A DNA stretch of 64,000 nt from Hyphomicrobium sp. (lineage in GTDB: Bacteria > Pseudomonadota > Alphaproteobacteria > Rhizobiales > Hyphomicrobiaceae), in the NCBI GenBank assembly GCA_025351425.1, contig JANXVY010000050.1, positions 1 to 64,000 of the forward strand, read 5' to 3'. Under the pieces are notes generated by a model. That model had not been told where the DNA came from. It did not search any database and worked only from the letters and a program-made list of their open reading frames with translations. Made by a program: the position numbers and the translations under genes. Shown in pieces: positions 26,322 through 35,384 of the stretch (position 1 is the first letter of the stretch; each line of letters starts with the position of its first letter).

Positions 26322-27605
26322 ATGAAGAAGCGGTTTTGGTTTGTTGCCTGCATCGCGCTTGTGGCCGGTATGGGGAGTGGTTTTATCGCCGCCACTGCGG
26401 GGGAGGTTGCGCGCGGCGACTTCGGGCGGCTGGATCATGTCTTCCTGATCGTGATGGAAAACGAGACGGACAGGAATATCCTTGGAAATGCGAATGTTCC
26501 GTTCATAAATGCGTACAGTAAAGTCGCCAATCGGGCGGCAAATTACTTTGGCGTCGGCCATCCAAGTCTTCCCAATTATCTGGAAATCGTTGGCGGATCG
26601 AATTTCGGGGTCGACGGCGATCGCTGGCCGGAGTGGATCGAGGGCGGGTGTGTCGACCATGCCGTGGGCAGCGCCTGGTGCAAGGTGGCGGTGCCGCCGA
26701 TTGCAAGCCCGGGCACGGACGCGGCGGTTTTGGCTACGGGAACGCAAGCTCGCGACTGCAATGGTCAGATCCGGTCACTGCCTCAGCCGGTCGCCGCGCC
26801 CAACAACTGCGCGCTGCACGACTATCCGGCCGCACCCTTCGAGGCCCTGTCGATTGCGGACCAGCTGGTTGCGAGCGGCAGGTCTTGGAAAGCGTATGAG
26901 GAAAGCCTGCCTTTGGTTCAGCCGGGCGTCGCTGGCGTCAATTATTCCGACGGTGCATTTTCGAACTTGAGTCCCGCTTCGGTTTTTGAAACCGAAAAGG
27001 TGGTGATCGAGCAGTTATACGCTGTCAAACATAATCCGTTTGCGTATTTCAAAAGCGTGCAGCTCGGCAAAAATCCGCGGCTCAGCCTGCAGCAGGTCAA
27101 GGATTTCGACGGCCTCGACGGACTATGGGCCGATCTGAGAGCTGGGACTGTGCCGAACTTGTCGTTCATCGTGCCCAATCAGTGCCACGACATGCATGGC
27201 CGGGTGGCCGGCAGCACGGCGATTTGCGATGGCCACACCGATGCCCAAAAGGCCCTGTTGCTTGGCCAAAGCGATGCAGCCGTTGCGAAAATCATCAACG
27301 GCATCAAGGCGTCGCGGTCGTGGGCGCGGGGGCGCAACGCCATCGTGCTGGTGTGGGACGAGAACGATTATGCGAATGCCGCCAATCGCGTCGTCATGCT
27401 GGTCGAGACCAATTACGCGGACAACGGGCGGGTCGACGAGGCCGGCTACGACCATTTCTCGCTGTTGCGCACGCTAGAGGCGGGGTTCCATCTGCCATGC
27501 CTCAATCATGCGTGCGATGCGACGTCCAAGGTCATGAACGAGATGTTCGGCGCGGGAGGCGAGCCTGCGCCTGGCCATAAAGGGCGGAGCTCGCGGCGGG
27601 GTTGA
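26322..27605 (+). CDS. Secreted phosphoesterase (phospholipase C/acid phosphatase family)
   Basis: 427 residues. Signal peptide: MKKRFWFVACIALVAGMGSGFIAATAG. Alkaline-phosphatase-fold phosphoesterase (PF04185-like): V-M-E-N-E-T-D metal-binding start near 45, G-V-G-H-P-S-L-P-N-Y near 78, F-I-V-P-N-Q-C-H-D-M-H-G near 285, V-W-D-E-N-D-Y near 345 and a late Y-D-H-F-S-L-L-R-T-L-E motif. Several cysteines suggest disulfides. Acts outside the cytoplasm, probably releasing phosphate from a lipid or nucleotide. Stands alone; no Pho box recognised. Confidence 0.85.
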   Translation: MKKRFWFVACIALVAGMGSGFIAATAGEVARGDFGRLDHVFLIVMENETDRNILGNANVPFINAYSKVANRAANYFGVGHPSLPNYLEIVGGSNFGVDGDRWPEWIEGGCVDHAVGSAWCKVAVPPIASPGTDAAVLATGTQARDCNGQIRSLPQPVAAPNNCALHDYPAAPFEALSIADQLVASGRSWKAYEESLPLVQPGVAGVNYSDGAFSNLSPASVFETEKVVIEQLYAVKHNPFAYFKSVQLGKNPRLSLQQVKDFDGLDGLWADLRAGTVPNLSFIVPNQCHDMHGRVAGSTAICDGHTDAQKALLLGQSDAAVAKIINGIKASRSWARGRNAIVLVWDENDYANAANRVVMLVETNYADNGRVDEAGYDHFSLLRTLEAGFHLPCLNHACDATSKVMNEMFGAGGEPAPGHKGRSSRRG

Positions 27606-27959
27606 GGGTGGTTGCCCGTTCTGAAAGCGCCGGACGGCTCGGCGACCGGCGTTGGTGCGACCAACTGAACCAGATGTCCCGCTGACCGAGTTCGGCCGGG
27701 GTTTCCGAATTAGGCGTTCGCCTATGCACAATGACTTTTGGCTAAGCCAATTGGGCGCAAAACCCACAGACGGTTGCGGTGCAGCACAGTTTCTTAATGG
27801 ACGGTCTACCCTGCCGGGTAGGATTCCTGCCCCCCGTCTGCGAGCGAACGCTCCCCGTGTGGGTGTTGTGACAAAAGTACAAGATGGGCGATGTCTCCCA
27901 TGCAAGATGTTGCCGGTCAGGTGCCGGCGGCACGATCCATTCCTAGAGGAGACGTTCCC
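27606..27959 (+). promoter_or_regulatory. Leader/promoter region of the serine-cycle operon
   Basis: 354 bases without a supported gene. It contains the perfect inverted repeat TTGGCTAAGCCAA (27738-27750), a possible LysR-type or other dimeric operator, and the short hairpin CTACCC/GGGTAG (27806-27821). A good Shine-Dalgarno sequence, GAGGAG, precedes the sgaA start. No transcription start can be fixed by eye. Confidence 0.45.
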
Positions 27960-29156
27960 ATGCTGGTGCAGCCCCATCTGTTCATTCCTGGCCCGACCAA
28001 CGTTCCCGATGTCGTGCGCCGCGCGATGGACATTCCGATGGAGGACATGCGCAGCCCCGAGTTCCCCAAATTCACGCTGCCGATCTTCGAAGACCTGAAG
28101 AAGGTCTTCAAGATGAAGGATGGCCGGGTGTTCATTTATCCCTCGTCGGGCACCGGCGCGTGGGAAGCTGCGATGACGAACACCCTCGCGGTGGGCGACA
28201 AGGTGCTGATGAGCCGCTTCGGTCAGTTCTCGCTGCTCTGGGTCGACATGGCGGAGCGCCTCGGCCTCAACGTCGTGCTGTGCGATGAAGAGTGGGGCAC
28301 TGGCGTGCCGCTCGAGAAGTATGCCGACATCCTCGCCAAGGATACCGCTCATGAAATCAAGGCTGTGTTTGCGACCCACAATGAAACCGCAACCGGCGTT
28401 TCGAGCAACATCGGCGGCGTGCGCAAGGCGCTGGACGCGGCCAAGCATCCCGCGCTGCTGATGGTCGACGGCGTGTCGTCGGTCGGCTCGCTCGATATGC
28501 GCATGGGCGAGTGGGGAGTCGACTGCTGCGTTTCGGGCTCGCAGAAGGGCTTCATGCTGCCGACCGGCCTTGGCATTCTCGCCGTCAGCCAGAAGGCGCT
28601 GGACGCCAACAAGACGCTGAATGGCCGCATGAACCGCTGCTTCTTCTCGTTTGAAGACATGATCAAGACCAACGACCTGGGCTACTTCCCCTATACCCCA
28701 GCAACCACGTTGATCCGCGGACTGCGCGCGTCGCTCAACCTGATCGAGCACGAAGGCCTCGAGAACATCTTCGCCCGCCATCACCGCATGGGCGCTGCCG
28801 TTCGCTCCGCAATCGATGCCTGGGGCCTCAAGCTGGTCGCGAAGGAGCCGAAGTGGCACTCGGACACCGTGTCGGCTATCCAGGTGCCGGATGGCGTCGA
28901 CGCGATCAACGTGCTGAAGACGGCCTACTACCGCTACAACACGTCGCTGGGAACCGGCCTCAACAAGCTCAACGGCCGCGTGTTCCGCATCGGCCATTTG
29001 GGCGCGCTCGACGAGGTCATGATAGGCGGCGTGCTGTTCGCGGTCGAAATGGCGCTGCTCGACAACGGCGTAAAGCTCAAGGCGGGTTCGGGTACGGGTG
29101 CGGCTGCCGAATACTTCCGTTCGACAACGAAGAAGTCGGCCTCGCAGGCATCTTAA
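27960..29156 (+). CDS. sgaA: Serine-glyoxylate aminotransferase
   Basis: 398 residues from ATG 27960 with GAGGAG before it. PLP enzyme (class V) that converts serine and glyoxylate to hydroxypyruvate and glycine, the step that regenerates the C1 acceptor in the serine cycle. N-terminal L-F-I-P-G-P-T-N-V-P-D, substrate-binding S-S-G-T-G-A-W-E-A near 62, M-V-D-G-V-S-S-V-G near 168 and the PLP lysine K196 in S-G-S-Q-K-G-F-M-L-P. Length is typical of Hyphomicrobium/Methylorubrum enzymes. First gene of the serine-cycle operon; a 10-bp stem-loop separates it from mcl. Confidence 0.96.
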   Translation: MLVQPHLFIPGPTNVPDVVRRAMDIPMEDMRSPEFPKFTLPIFEDLKKVFKMKDGRVFIYPSSGTGAWEAAMTNTLAVGDKVLMSRFGQFSLLWVDMAERLGLNVVLCDEEWGTGVPLEKYADILAKDTAHEIKAVFATHNETATGVSSNIGGVRKALDAAKHPALLMVDGVSSVGSLDMRMGEWGVDCCVSGSQKGFMLPTGLGILAVSQKALDANKTLNGRMNRCFFSFEDMIKTNDLGYFPYTPATTLIRGLRASLNLIEHEGLENIFARHHRMGAAVRSAIDAWGLKLVAKEPKWHSDTVSAIQVPDGVDAINVLKTAYYRYNTSLGTGLNKLNGRVFRIGHLGALDEVMIGGVLFAVEMALLDNGVKLKAGSGTGAAAEYFRSTTKKSASQAS

Positions 29157-29176
29157 CCTGCTCAAGCATACTCACG

Positions 29177-29220
29177 CGAAGGGCGGTCGCCCCGACGTTT
29201 GGCCATCTGGCCGCCCTTCG
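29177..29220 (+). promoter_or_regulatory. Intercistronic stem-loop, sgaA-mcl
   Basis: CGAAGGGCGG (29177-29186) pairs perfectly with CCGCCCTTCG (29211-29220). The 24-base loop holds a smaller palindrome GGCCATCTGGCC. No T-run follows, so it is more likely an RNA-processing or stability element than a full terminator. Confidence 0.6.
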
Positions 29221-29306
29221 CAACAGCGCCTAGTCACATTCGCCCGGCTGCTTTCAGAGTGCCGTCACGGCGCTTCATGGCATCAAAAAAAGATGAGGAA
29301 ACCCCG

Positions 29307-30266
29307 ATGAGCTACACGCTTTATCCCCTTCGCAAGTCCCGCCTGCAGCGCTCGTATCTCGCTGTACCCGGTTCGAATCCGACCATGATCGATCGCGCCA
29401 TCAAGAGCGCTGCCGACTACGTGTTCCTCGATTGCGAGGATGCGGTTGCGCCGCCCGAAAAGGAGCAGGCCCGCAAGAACATCATCCAGGCGCTCAACGA
29501 TCTCGACTGGAAGGGCGCCGGCAAAAGCGTCTCGGTGCGCATCAACGGCCTCGACACCCATTACATGTACCGTGACGTGGTCGACATCATGGAACAGGCG
29601 GGCGCCAAGCTCGACACGATCCTGATCCCTAAGGTCGGCGTGCCTGCCGACGTCTATACGGTCGAATGCATCGTGAGCCAGATCGAAGTCGCCAAGGGCC
29701 TCAAGAACACCGTGGGCACCGAAGCCCTCATCGAAACGCCGCTCGGCATGGCCAACGTCGAAGCCATCGCTTCCGCCAACAGCCGGCTTGAATCGATGCA
29801 CTTTGGCGTCGCCGACTATGCCGCTTTCAACAAGGCCCGCACCGTTGTCATCGGCGGCCTCAACCCCGACTATCCCGGCGACCAGTGGCATTTCGCCCTC
29901 TCGCGCATGACGGTCGCCTGCCGCGCCTTCGGCTTGCGCCCAATCGACGGCCCGTTTGGCGGCATCGACGATCCGGAGGGCTACACGGCCGGCGCCAAGC
30001 GCGCTGCGGCACTCGGCGTCGAGGGCAAGTGGGCGATCCATCCTTCGCAGATCGAACTTGCCAACGCGGTGTTCTCGCCGACGGCTGCTGAAATCAATAA
30101 AGCCGAGCGCATCCTCGTGGCGCTGAAGGAAGCCGAAGCCCAGGGCAAGGGGGCGGCCTCGCTCGATGGCAAGATGATCGATGCGGCCTCCGAGAAAATG
30201 GCCAACAACCTGCTCGCGACCGCAAAGGCCATCAAGGCAGCGGACGCCATGCGCGCCAACGGCTGA
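29307..30266 (+). CDS. mcl: L-malyl-CoA lyase
   Basis: 319 residues from ATG 29307, preceded by GAGGAAA. HpcH/HpaI-CitE-type lyase cleaving malyl-CoA to acetyl-CoA and glyoxylate, the last step of the serine cycle. L-A-V-P-G-S-N-P-T near 20, [14 protein letters not shown] near 39-52, the [13 protein letters not shown] segment near 81, [11 protein letters not shown] near 108, and I-D-G-P-F-G plus G-K-W-A-I-H-P-S-Q near 215-250 all match malyl-CoA lyases. Gene order sgaA-mcl-mtkA-mtkB-ppc supports the lyase over CitE or methylmalyl-CoA-only roles. Confidence 0.95.
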   Translation: MSYTLYPLRKSRLQRSYLAVPGSNPTMIDRAIKSAADYVFLDCEDAVAPPEKEQARKNIIQALNDLDWKGAGKSVSVRINGLDTHYMYRDVVDIMEQAGAKLDTILIPKVGVPADVYTVECIVSQIEVAKGLKNTVGTEALIETPLGMANVEAIASANSRLESMHFGVADYAAFNKARTVVIGGLNPDYPGDQWHFALSRMTVACRAFGLRPIDGPFGGIDDPEGYTAGAKRAAALGVEGKWAIHPSQIELANAVFSPTAAEINKAERILVALKEAEAQGKGAASLDGKMIDAASEKMANNLLATAKAIKAADAMRANG

Positions 30267-30274
30267 CACTGCGC

Positions 30275-30303
30275 CCTCTCCCCGTGCAAAAAACGGGGAG
30301 AGG
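30275..30303 (+). promoter_or_regulatory. Intercistronic stem-loop, mcl-mtkA
   Basis: Perfect 11-bp stem CCTCTCCCCGT (30275-30285) / ACGGGGAGAGG (30293-30303) with loop GCAAAAA, starting nine bases after the mcl stop codon. The CCTCTCCCC/GGGGAGAGG arms recur before ppc. Confidence 0.75.
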
Positions 30304-30351
30304 TTATGCCAAGAAAATTTGGAAACGTCCCCCTTTCACTGGAGGTCCCAC

Positions 30352-31521
30352 ATGGACATTCACGAGTATCAAGCCAAAGAGCTTCTGACCAAGTTCGGTG
30401 TGCCGATTCCGCGTGGCGGCCTCGCCTATAGCCCCGAGCAGGCGGCGTATCGCGCCTCCGACATCGGCGGCTCGGCTTGGGTGGTGAAGGCCCAGATCCA
30501 TTCGGGCGCCCGTGGTAAAGCCGGCGGCATCAAGTTCTGCAAGTCCGATCGCGAGATCGAGGATGCGGCCGAGACGCTGCTCGGCAAGAAACTGGTGACG
30601 CACCAGACCGGGCCTTCCGGCAAACTGGTTTCGCGCCTCTACATCGAGGAAGCGACGCAGATTGCTCATGAATTCTACCTCGGCTTCGTGATGGACCGCG
30701 GCTCGGAGCGCATCATGGTGGTCGCGTCGGCGGCTGGCGGGATGGAGATCGAGGAGATCTCGGCCAACAAGCCCGAAAGCCTTATCCGTGTGAGCGTGGA
30801 CCCGGCGGTCGGGATGCAGCAGTTCCAGGCCCGTGAAGTGGCGTTCGGCTTGGGCGTCGATCCCGATCTCGTGAGCAAGATGGTGCCCGTGATCATGGGG
30901 ACCTATCGCGCGTTCCGCGACCTCGACGCGACCATGGTCGAAATTAATCCGCTTGTGATCACCAAGGACAATCAGATCGTGGCGCTCGACGCCAAGATGA
31001 GCTTCGACGACAACGCGCTGTTTCGCCGTCCGCACATCTCGGAATTGCGCGACAAGAGCCAGGAAGACCCGCGCGAAACGTATGCCTCCGACCGTGGGCT
31101 CGCCTACGTCGGCCTCGATGGCGACATCGGCTGTGTGGTGAACGGGGCAGGACTTGCGATGGCGACGCTCGACATGATCAAGCTCGCCGGCGGGGAGCCT
31201 GCGAACTTCCTCGACATCGGCGGCGGCGCCAGCCCTGAGCGGGTTGCGAAATCGTTTCGCGCGGTGCTGAAGGACAAGAACGTCAAGGTGCTGCTGGTCA
31301 ACGTGTTCGCCGGCATCAACCGCTGCGACTGGGTCGCCAAGGGCGTCGTCGACGCGGTGAAGGAGCTGAACATCACCATGCCGGTGATCGTGCGGCTCGC
31401 CGGAACCAACGTCACGGAAGGGCGCAAGATCATCGACGAGAGCGGGCTTGCGGTCATCAGCGCAGATAGCCTGGGTGATGCTGCCGAAAAAGCCGTCGCT
31501 GCTGCCAAAAAAGCCGCCTAA
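30352..31521 (+). CDS. mtkA: Malate-CoA ligase (malate thiokinase) beta subunit
   Basis: 389 residues from ATG 30352 with GGAGG at 30341-30345. ATP-grasp subunit homologous to Suc[13 protein letters not shown] start, [14 protein letters not shown] near 45, E-I-N-P-L-V near 198, and the C-terminal G-G-G-A-S-P-E-R-V / [10 protein letters not shown] segment. With MtkB it makes malyl-CoA from malate, ATP and CoA. Sequence alone does not separate it from succinyl-CoA synthetase; placement between mcl and ppc does. Fifteen bases before mtkB. Confidence 0.93.
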   Translation: MDIHEYQAKELLTKFGVPIPRGGLAYSPEQAAYRASDIGGSAWVVKAQIHSGARGKAGGIKFCKSDREIEDAAETLLGKKLVTHQTGPSGKLVSRLYIEEATQIAHEFYLGFVMDRGSERIMVVASAAGGMEIEEISANKPESLIRVSVDPAVGMQQFQAREVAFGLGVDPDLVSKMVPVIMGTYRAFRDLDATMVEINPLVITKDNQIVALDAKMSFDDNALFRRPHISELRDKSQEDPRETYASDRGLAYVGLDGDIGCVVNGAGLAMATLDMIKLAGGEPANFLDIGGGASPERVAKSFRAVLKDKNVKVLLVNVFAGINRCDWVAKGVVDAVKELNITMPVIVRLAGTNVTEGRKIIDESGLAVISADSLGDAAEKAVAAAKKAA

Positions 31522-31536
31522 GGGAGAGATGAAACC

Positions 31537-32436
31537 ATGGCAATTCTGATCGACGAGAACACGCCGGTTCTCATTCAAGGCTTCACCGGGCGCATCGGCA
31601 CGTTTCACGCCCAGGAAATGATCGACTACGGCACCAACGTGGTCGGCGGGGTCACGCCCGGCAAGGGTGGCGCGACGCATCTGGGCCGGCCGGTGTTCAA
31701 CACCGTCAAAGGTGCCGTGGCCGAGACGGGTGCTACCGCCTCCATCGTATTCGTGCCGCCGCCGTTCGCGGCGGATGCGATCATGGAAGCCGCCGATGCC
31801 GGCATCAAGTACTGCACGTGCATCACGGATGGCATTCCGGCGCAGGACATGATCCGCGTGAAGCGCTACATGCGCCGCTACAGGGCGGAAAACCGGATGA
31901 TCCTGACGGGGCCCAACTGTGCGGGCACGATCTCGCCGGGCCGGGCTATGCTGGGCATCATGCCGGGCAACATCTATTCCAAGGGCCGCATCGGCATTGT
32001 CGGCCGCTCGGGCACGCTTGGCTATGAAGCGGCAAGCCAGCTGAAAATGCTCGGGCTCGGTGTCTCGACGTCGGTCGGGATCGGCGGCGATCCGATCAAC
32101 GGTTCGTCGTTCAAGGACATCCTCGTCCACTTCGAAAACGATCCCGATACCGACGCCATTTTGATGATCGGGGAAATCGGGGGGCCGCAGGAAGCCGAAG
32201 CCGGCATGTTTGCGCGCGACCACATGAAGAAGCCGCTCGCCGCTTATATCGCAGGCCTTTCGGCGCCCAAGGGCCGCAAGATGGGCCATGCGGGGGCGAT
32301 CGTGTCGGCGTTCGGGGAGTCGGCTGCGGAAAAGGTCGATATCCTCAAGGGTTGCGGCGTGCATATCGTGGCGACGCCTGCCGAAATGGGCTCGACGCTC
32401 ATGACGCTCGTGTCAGGTGCGAAAAAGGTGGCTTAA
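31537..32436 (+). CDS. mtkB: Malate-CoA ligase (malate thiokinase) alpha subunit
   Basis: 299 residues, SucD-like. CoA-binding N-terminus with Q-G-F-T-G-R-I-G-T-F-H near 15 and V-T-P-G-K-G-G near 42; G-P-N-C-A-G-T-I-S-P near 122; V-G-R-S-G-T-L-G-Y-E near 150. The phospho-histidine region is K-M-G-H-A-G-A-I near 248, where His is the active-site residue phosphorylated during catalysis. Tight 15-base spacing from mtkA fits equal production of the two subunits. Together they form the malate activation step feeding malyl-CoA lyase. Confidence 0.94.
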   Translation: MAILIDENTPVLIQGFTGRIGTFHAQEMIDYGTNVVGGVTPGKGGATHLGRPVFNTVKGAVAETGATASIVFVPPPFAADAIMEAADAGIKYCTCITDGIPAQDMIRVKRYMRRYRAENRMILTGPNCAGTISPGRAMLGIMPGNIYSKGRIGIVGRSGTLGYEAASQLKMLGLGVSTSVGIGGDPINGSSFKDILVHFENDPDTDAILMIGEIGGPQEAEAGMFARDHMKKPLAAYIAGLSAPKGRKMGHAGAIVSAFGESAAEKVDILKGCGVHIVATPAEMGSTLMTLVSGAKKVA

Positions 32437-32458
32437 TTCAGCGGGGAGCGGGGCAATC

Positions 32459-32486
32459 CCTCTCCCCATCCCGCGACGGGGAGAGG
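32459..32486 (+). promoter_or_regulatory. Stem-loop sequestering the ppc ribosome-binding site
   Basis: CCTCTCCCC (32459-32467) pairs perfectly with GGGGAGAGG (32478-32486). The 3' arm is the purine-rich Shine-Dalgarno candidate nine bases before the ppc ATG, so folding would hide it. The arms share sequence with the mcl-mtkA stem. Confidence 0.65.
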
Positions 32487-32495
32487 CAGACATCC

Positions 32496-35372
32496 ATGAA
32501 CGAGCAAGTGAAGCCTTCAGCCGCTCAGCCTGCCGCGCTCGACGAGCTCGCCTTGCGCGAGCAGTTGCGCCAGATGCGCACGCAAATTCCCGATCAGCCC
32601 AATCTCAACCCGATCGTGAACGTCGCTTTCGACCTGTCGCGGCGGCTCGAGGGTGGCGAGATCTCGATGGTCGATCTCAGAGCGCTGGCAAGCCGCCTGA
32701 TGGACCGCGCCTGCACGCAGCGTGCCCGCCGGCTGCGCGCCCGCATCGGCTTTACCGATAGCCAGGCGACGCTCAAGGATTTCATGGAAGGCATCGATGC
32801 GACGGCCAATACGGCGGTCGATGGCGACCTCGGCTTTGCCCAGTTCAAGGAACGCTGGGAGCGCGCGCGCTCAGGGATCGTGCTGACGGCGCATCCGACG
32901 TTCGGCGTCTCCGAAGCGCTCTCGCGGCACATGGTCGAATTGGCGACCGCCAACGATGCGCACGACATTGCCGGGATCGGCCATGCCCATCGTCCCGACG
33001 ACGGCATCGACCTGACCTACGAGCACGGCTGCGCGCAGGAAACCATAGCGAACCTGCGCAACGGATATTCCGATTTGCTGAACGCGTTCTTTTCGGCAGC
33101 GGCCAACCGGTTCGGCGAACGCGCCTATACGCTGAAGCCCAAGCTCACCTCGATGGCGTCCTGGGTCGGCTACGACCTGGACGGGCGGACGGACATTCCC
33201 TGGTATCGCTCCTATCAGATCCGCATCCAGGAAAAGCGCGCAGGCCTCATCGACGTACGCGAGCGGTTCCTAGCGCTCAAGCACCGGTTGGGCGATGCGC
33301 CCGACACCCAACGGCTTTCGCGACAGATCACAGGCAAGCTCGACCTCGCCATTGCGTCCGTCGACGAGCAGGTTCGCGCACTCGCCAATATGGGGCCGGA
33401 TGCCACGGCGTTGCCGCGCGTCGCCAACGTGCTCGCGCGCACCGACAACTACAATCTGACGTCCACTGCGCCGCTGACCACGCTCTTCGACGAACTGACG
33501 GCGACCATCGAAACACCCCAGCTGAAGCGCGCCATGGCGACGTTCTCGGGGCTCGTCGAGGCGACGGGGCTTGGCACCGCGCACATCCATCTCCGCATCA
33601 ACGCCCAGCAGCTGAACAACGCCTTCCGCGCCTATGTGCATGAGCCGTGGACGCGCGATTTGTCTGAACGGCAGGCGCTGGCCCGCATCGTCGAGATGAT
33701 CCGGACGTGTCCGAGCGAAAGCGTCAACTTCGGTTCGCTGGAGCTGGAGACCGCGACCGCCATCCGCCAGTTTGGCCTCATCGCGCAAATCCAGAAGCAC
33801 GTCGATGCCGAGACGCCGATCCGGTTCCTCATCGCGGAATGCGAGAGCCCGGCAACCGTGTTGATCGCGGTCTTTTTCGCCAAGTTGTTCGGCGTCGAGA
33901 AGATCGTCGACATCTCGCCGCTGTTTGAAACGCCGGCCGGCCTTGAAGGCGGCGCGCGGCTCATGGAGCGGCTGCTGGATGAGGAAGCCTATCGCGACTA
34001 CGTGAAGGGCCGCGGGCGGCTGTCGATGCAGACCGGATTTTCGGATGCGGGACGTTTCATCGGTCAGATTTCGGCGTCGATTGCGATCGAGCGGTTGCAG
34101 CAATCGATTGCCGAGATGATGCACAAGGCGGGGCTCAGCGACGTCGAGTTCCTGATGTTTTCGACCCACGGCGAGAGCATCGGCCGCGGCGCGCATCCAG
34201 GTGATCTGAAAACGCGCCTGCATTACGTCTTCCCCGACGAATCGCGGCTACGGTTCGCTAATCATGCGATCCCCGTGAAGCACGAGACGAGCTTCCAGGG
34301 CGGCGACGGCTTCATGTTCTTTGGCAACCGTCCGCTGACTGCGCGGGCGATGGCGACCATCATTCTGGATGCCCACCGCGAGCCGGTGGCGGGTGATCCG
34401 TTCTATGCCGACCAAAACCTGTCGCTCGATTTCTTCCTGCGGCTGCGCGCCTACCAGCAGGCGCTGTTTGGCCACGACGGCTATCGCGCTGTGCTGGGGG
34501 CGTTCGGCTCCAGCTTGCTGTTCAAGACCGGATCGCGCGCGGTGAAGCGCCAAAGCGACGGCGCCAGCGTGCACGACCGGGGCGACCCGTCGCGCATGCG
34601 GGCCATTCCCAACAACGCGATCCTCCAGCAGTTCGGCTACATCGCCAACGTCGTCGCGGGGCTGGGGGCGGCCGTCGGCTCCGACAAGGAGCGCTTCATC
34701 GCGCTCGCCAAACGCTCGGCGCGGCTTTCGACGCTGCTCGAAATGATTGCGGCGGGCAAGCGGCTGTCGTCGCTCAACGCGATGGGCGCCAACGCGATGG
34801 TGTTTGATCCGGGCTTTTGGGCCTCGCGCGCGTCGTGGGGCCGGGAAGAGGCGCTGCAACCGGCGTTCCGGCTGCTGTCCAGCACGTTGCTCGACGACGA
34901 GCGCGCGACCAGCATCAACCGCCTGGTGCATCATCTGCGGCTCGACAGCATCGACCTCCACGCCATCATGACGGAAGTCGGCTACGGCAACGTCAACCAG
35001 CTCGATGAAGCCCGGCTGGAGCTCGACGTGCTGCAGGCGATCCGTCTGGCGCTGATCATGCGGGTGTTCATCCTGGCCGCCCAGCTGCCCCGGTTTTCGC
35101 CGCAGAACGATACCAGCCCGACGCAGATCCTGGGCCGCGCGCTATCGCTGGACGTGCCGGAAGTCATCGCGTTCATGCGGCAGGCATTCCCGCACCGCGT
35201 GTCCGCCGCGGTCGATGCGGCAAGCTACGACGAGAAGGCGACCTACCGTCCGCGCGGGATCGACGATTACGGCCGGCTCGAGACCGAAATCCTGGGGCCG
35301 ATGGAAACGGCTTACGAGTTCATCCGCGAAATCGGCACCGGCATTTCGCATCACTTCGGGGCGTTCGGCTGA
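32496..35372 (+). CDS. ppc: Phosphoenolpyruvate carboxylase (divergent type)
   Basis: 958 residues from ATG 32496. Adds bicarbonate to PEP giving oxaloacetate, the CO2-fixing step of the serine cycle. The first catalytic His is in V-L-T-A-H-P-T-F-G at 129-137 (E. coli enzyme: L-T-A-H-P-T-E). The second catalytic loop, normally H-G-R-G-G-T-I-G-R-G-G, is shortened to S-T-H-G-E-S-I-G-R-G-A-H at 556-567, and the C-terminus lacks the usual N-T-G ending. It is therefore an atypical member, although position after mtkB makes the role clear. Divergent PEPCs are known in methylotrophs. Confidence 0.88.
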   Translation: MNEQVKPSAAQPAALDELALREQLRQMRTQIPDQPNLNPIVNVAFDLSRRLEGGEISMVDLRALASRLMDRACTQRARRLRARIGFTDSQATLKDFMEGIDATANTAVDGDLGFAQFKERWERARSGIVLTAHPTFGVSEALSRHMVELATANDAHDIAGIGHAHRPDDGIDLTYEHGCAQETIANLRNGYSDLLNAFFSAAANRFGERAYTLKPKLTSMASWVGYDLDGRTDIPWYRSYQIRIQEKRAGLIDVRERFLALKHRLGDAPDTQRLSRQITGKLDLAIASVDEQVRALANMGPDATALPRVANVLARTDNYNLTSTAPLTTLFDELTATIETPQLKRAMATFSGLVEATGLGTAHIHLRINAQQLNNAFRAYVHEPWTRDLSERQALARIVEMIRTCPSESVNFGSLELETATAIRQFGLIAQIQKHVDAETPIRFLIAECESPATVLIAVFFAKLFGVEKIVDISPLFETPAGLEGGARLMERLLDEEAYRDYVKGRGRLSMQTGFSDAGRFIGQISASIAIERLQQSIAEMMHKAGLSDVEFLMFSTHGESIGRGAHPGDLKTRLHYVFPDESRLRFANHAIPVKHETSFQGGDGFMFFGNRPLTARAMATIILDAHREPVAGDPFYADQNLSLDFFLRLRAYQQALFGHDGYRAVLGAFGSSLLFKTGSRAVKRQSDGASVHDRGDPSRMRAIPNNAILQQFGYIANVVAGLGAAVGSDKERFIALAKRSARLSTLLEMIAAGKRLSSLNAMGANAMVFDPGFWASRASWGREEALQPAFRLLSSTLLDDERATSINRLVHHLRLDSIDLHAIMTEVGYGNVNQLDEARLELDVLQAIRLALIMRVFILAAQLPRFSPQNDTSPTQILGRALSLDVPEVIAFMRQAFPHRVSAAVDAASYDEKATYRPRGIDDYGRLETEILGPMETAYEFIREIGTGISHHFGAFG

Positions 35373-35384
35373 CGGGGTTAGCGC

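Noticed and set aside
27474-29165. 563-residue minus-strand open frame across sgaA
   Set aside because: Antisense shadow of a full-length aminotransferase; composition and lack of motifs argue against coding.
30304-32364. 686-residue minus-strand open frame across mtkA-mtkB
   Set aside because: Antisense shadow of two clear enzyme genes with good ribosome-binding sites; no recognisable domains.
30352-32436. Succinyl-CoA synthetase sucC-sucD
   Set aside because: Sequence family is shared, but placement between malyl-CoA lyase and PEP carboxylase and absence of sucA/mdh nearby favour malate thiokinase.
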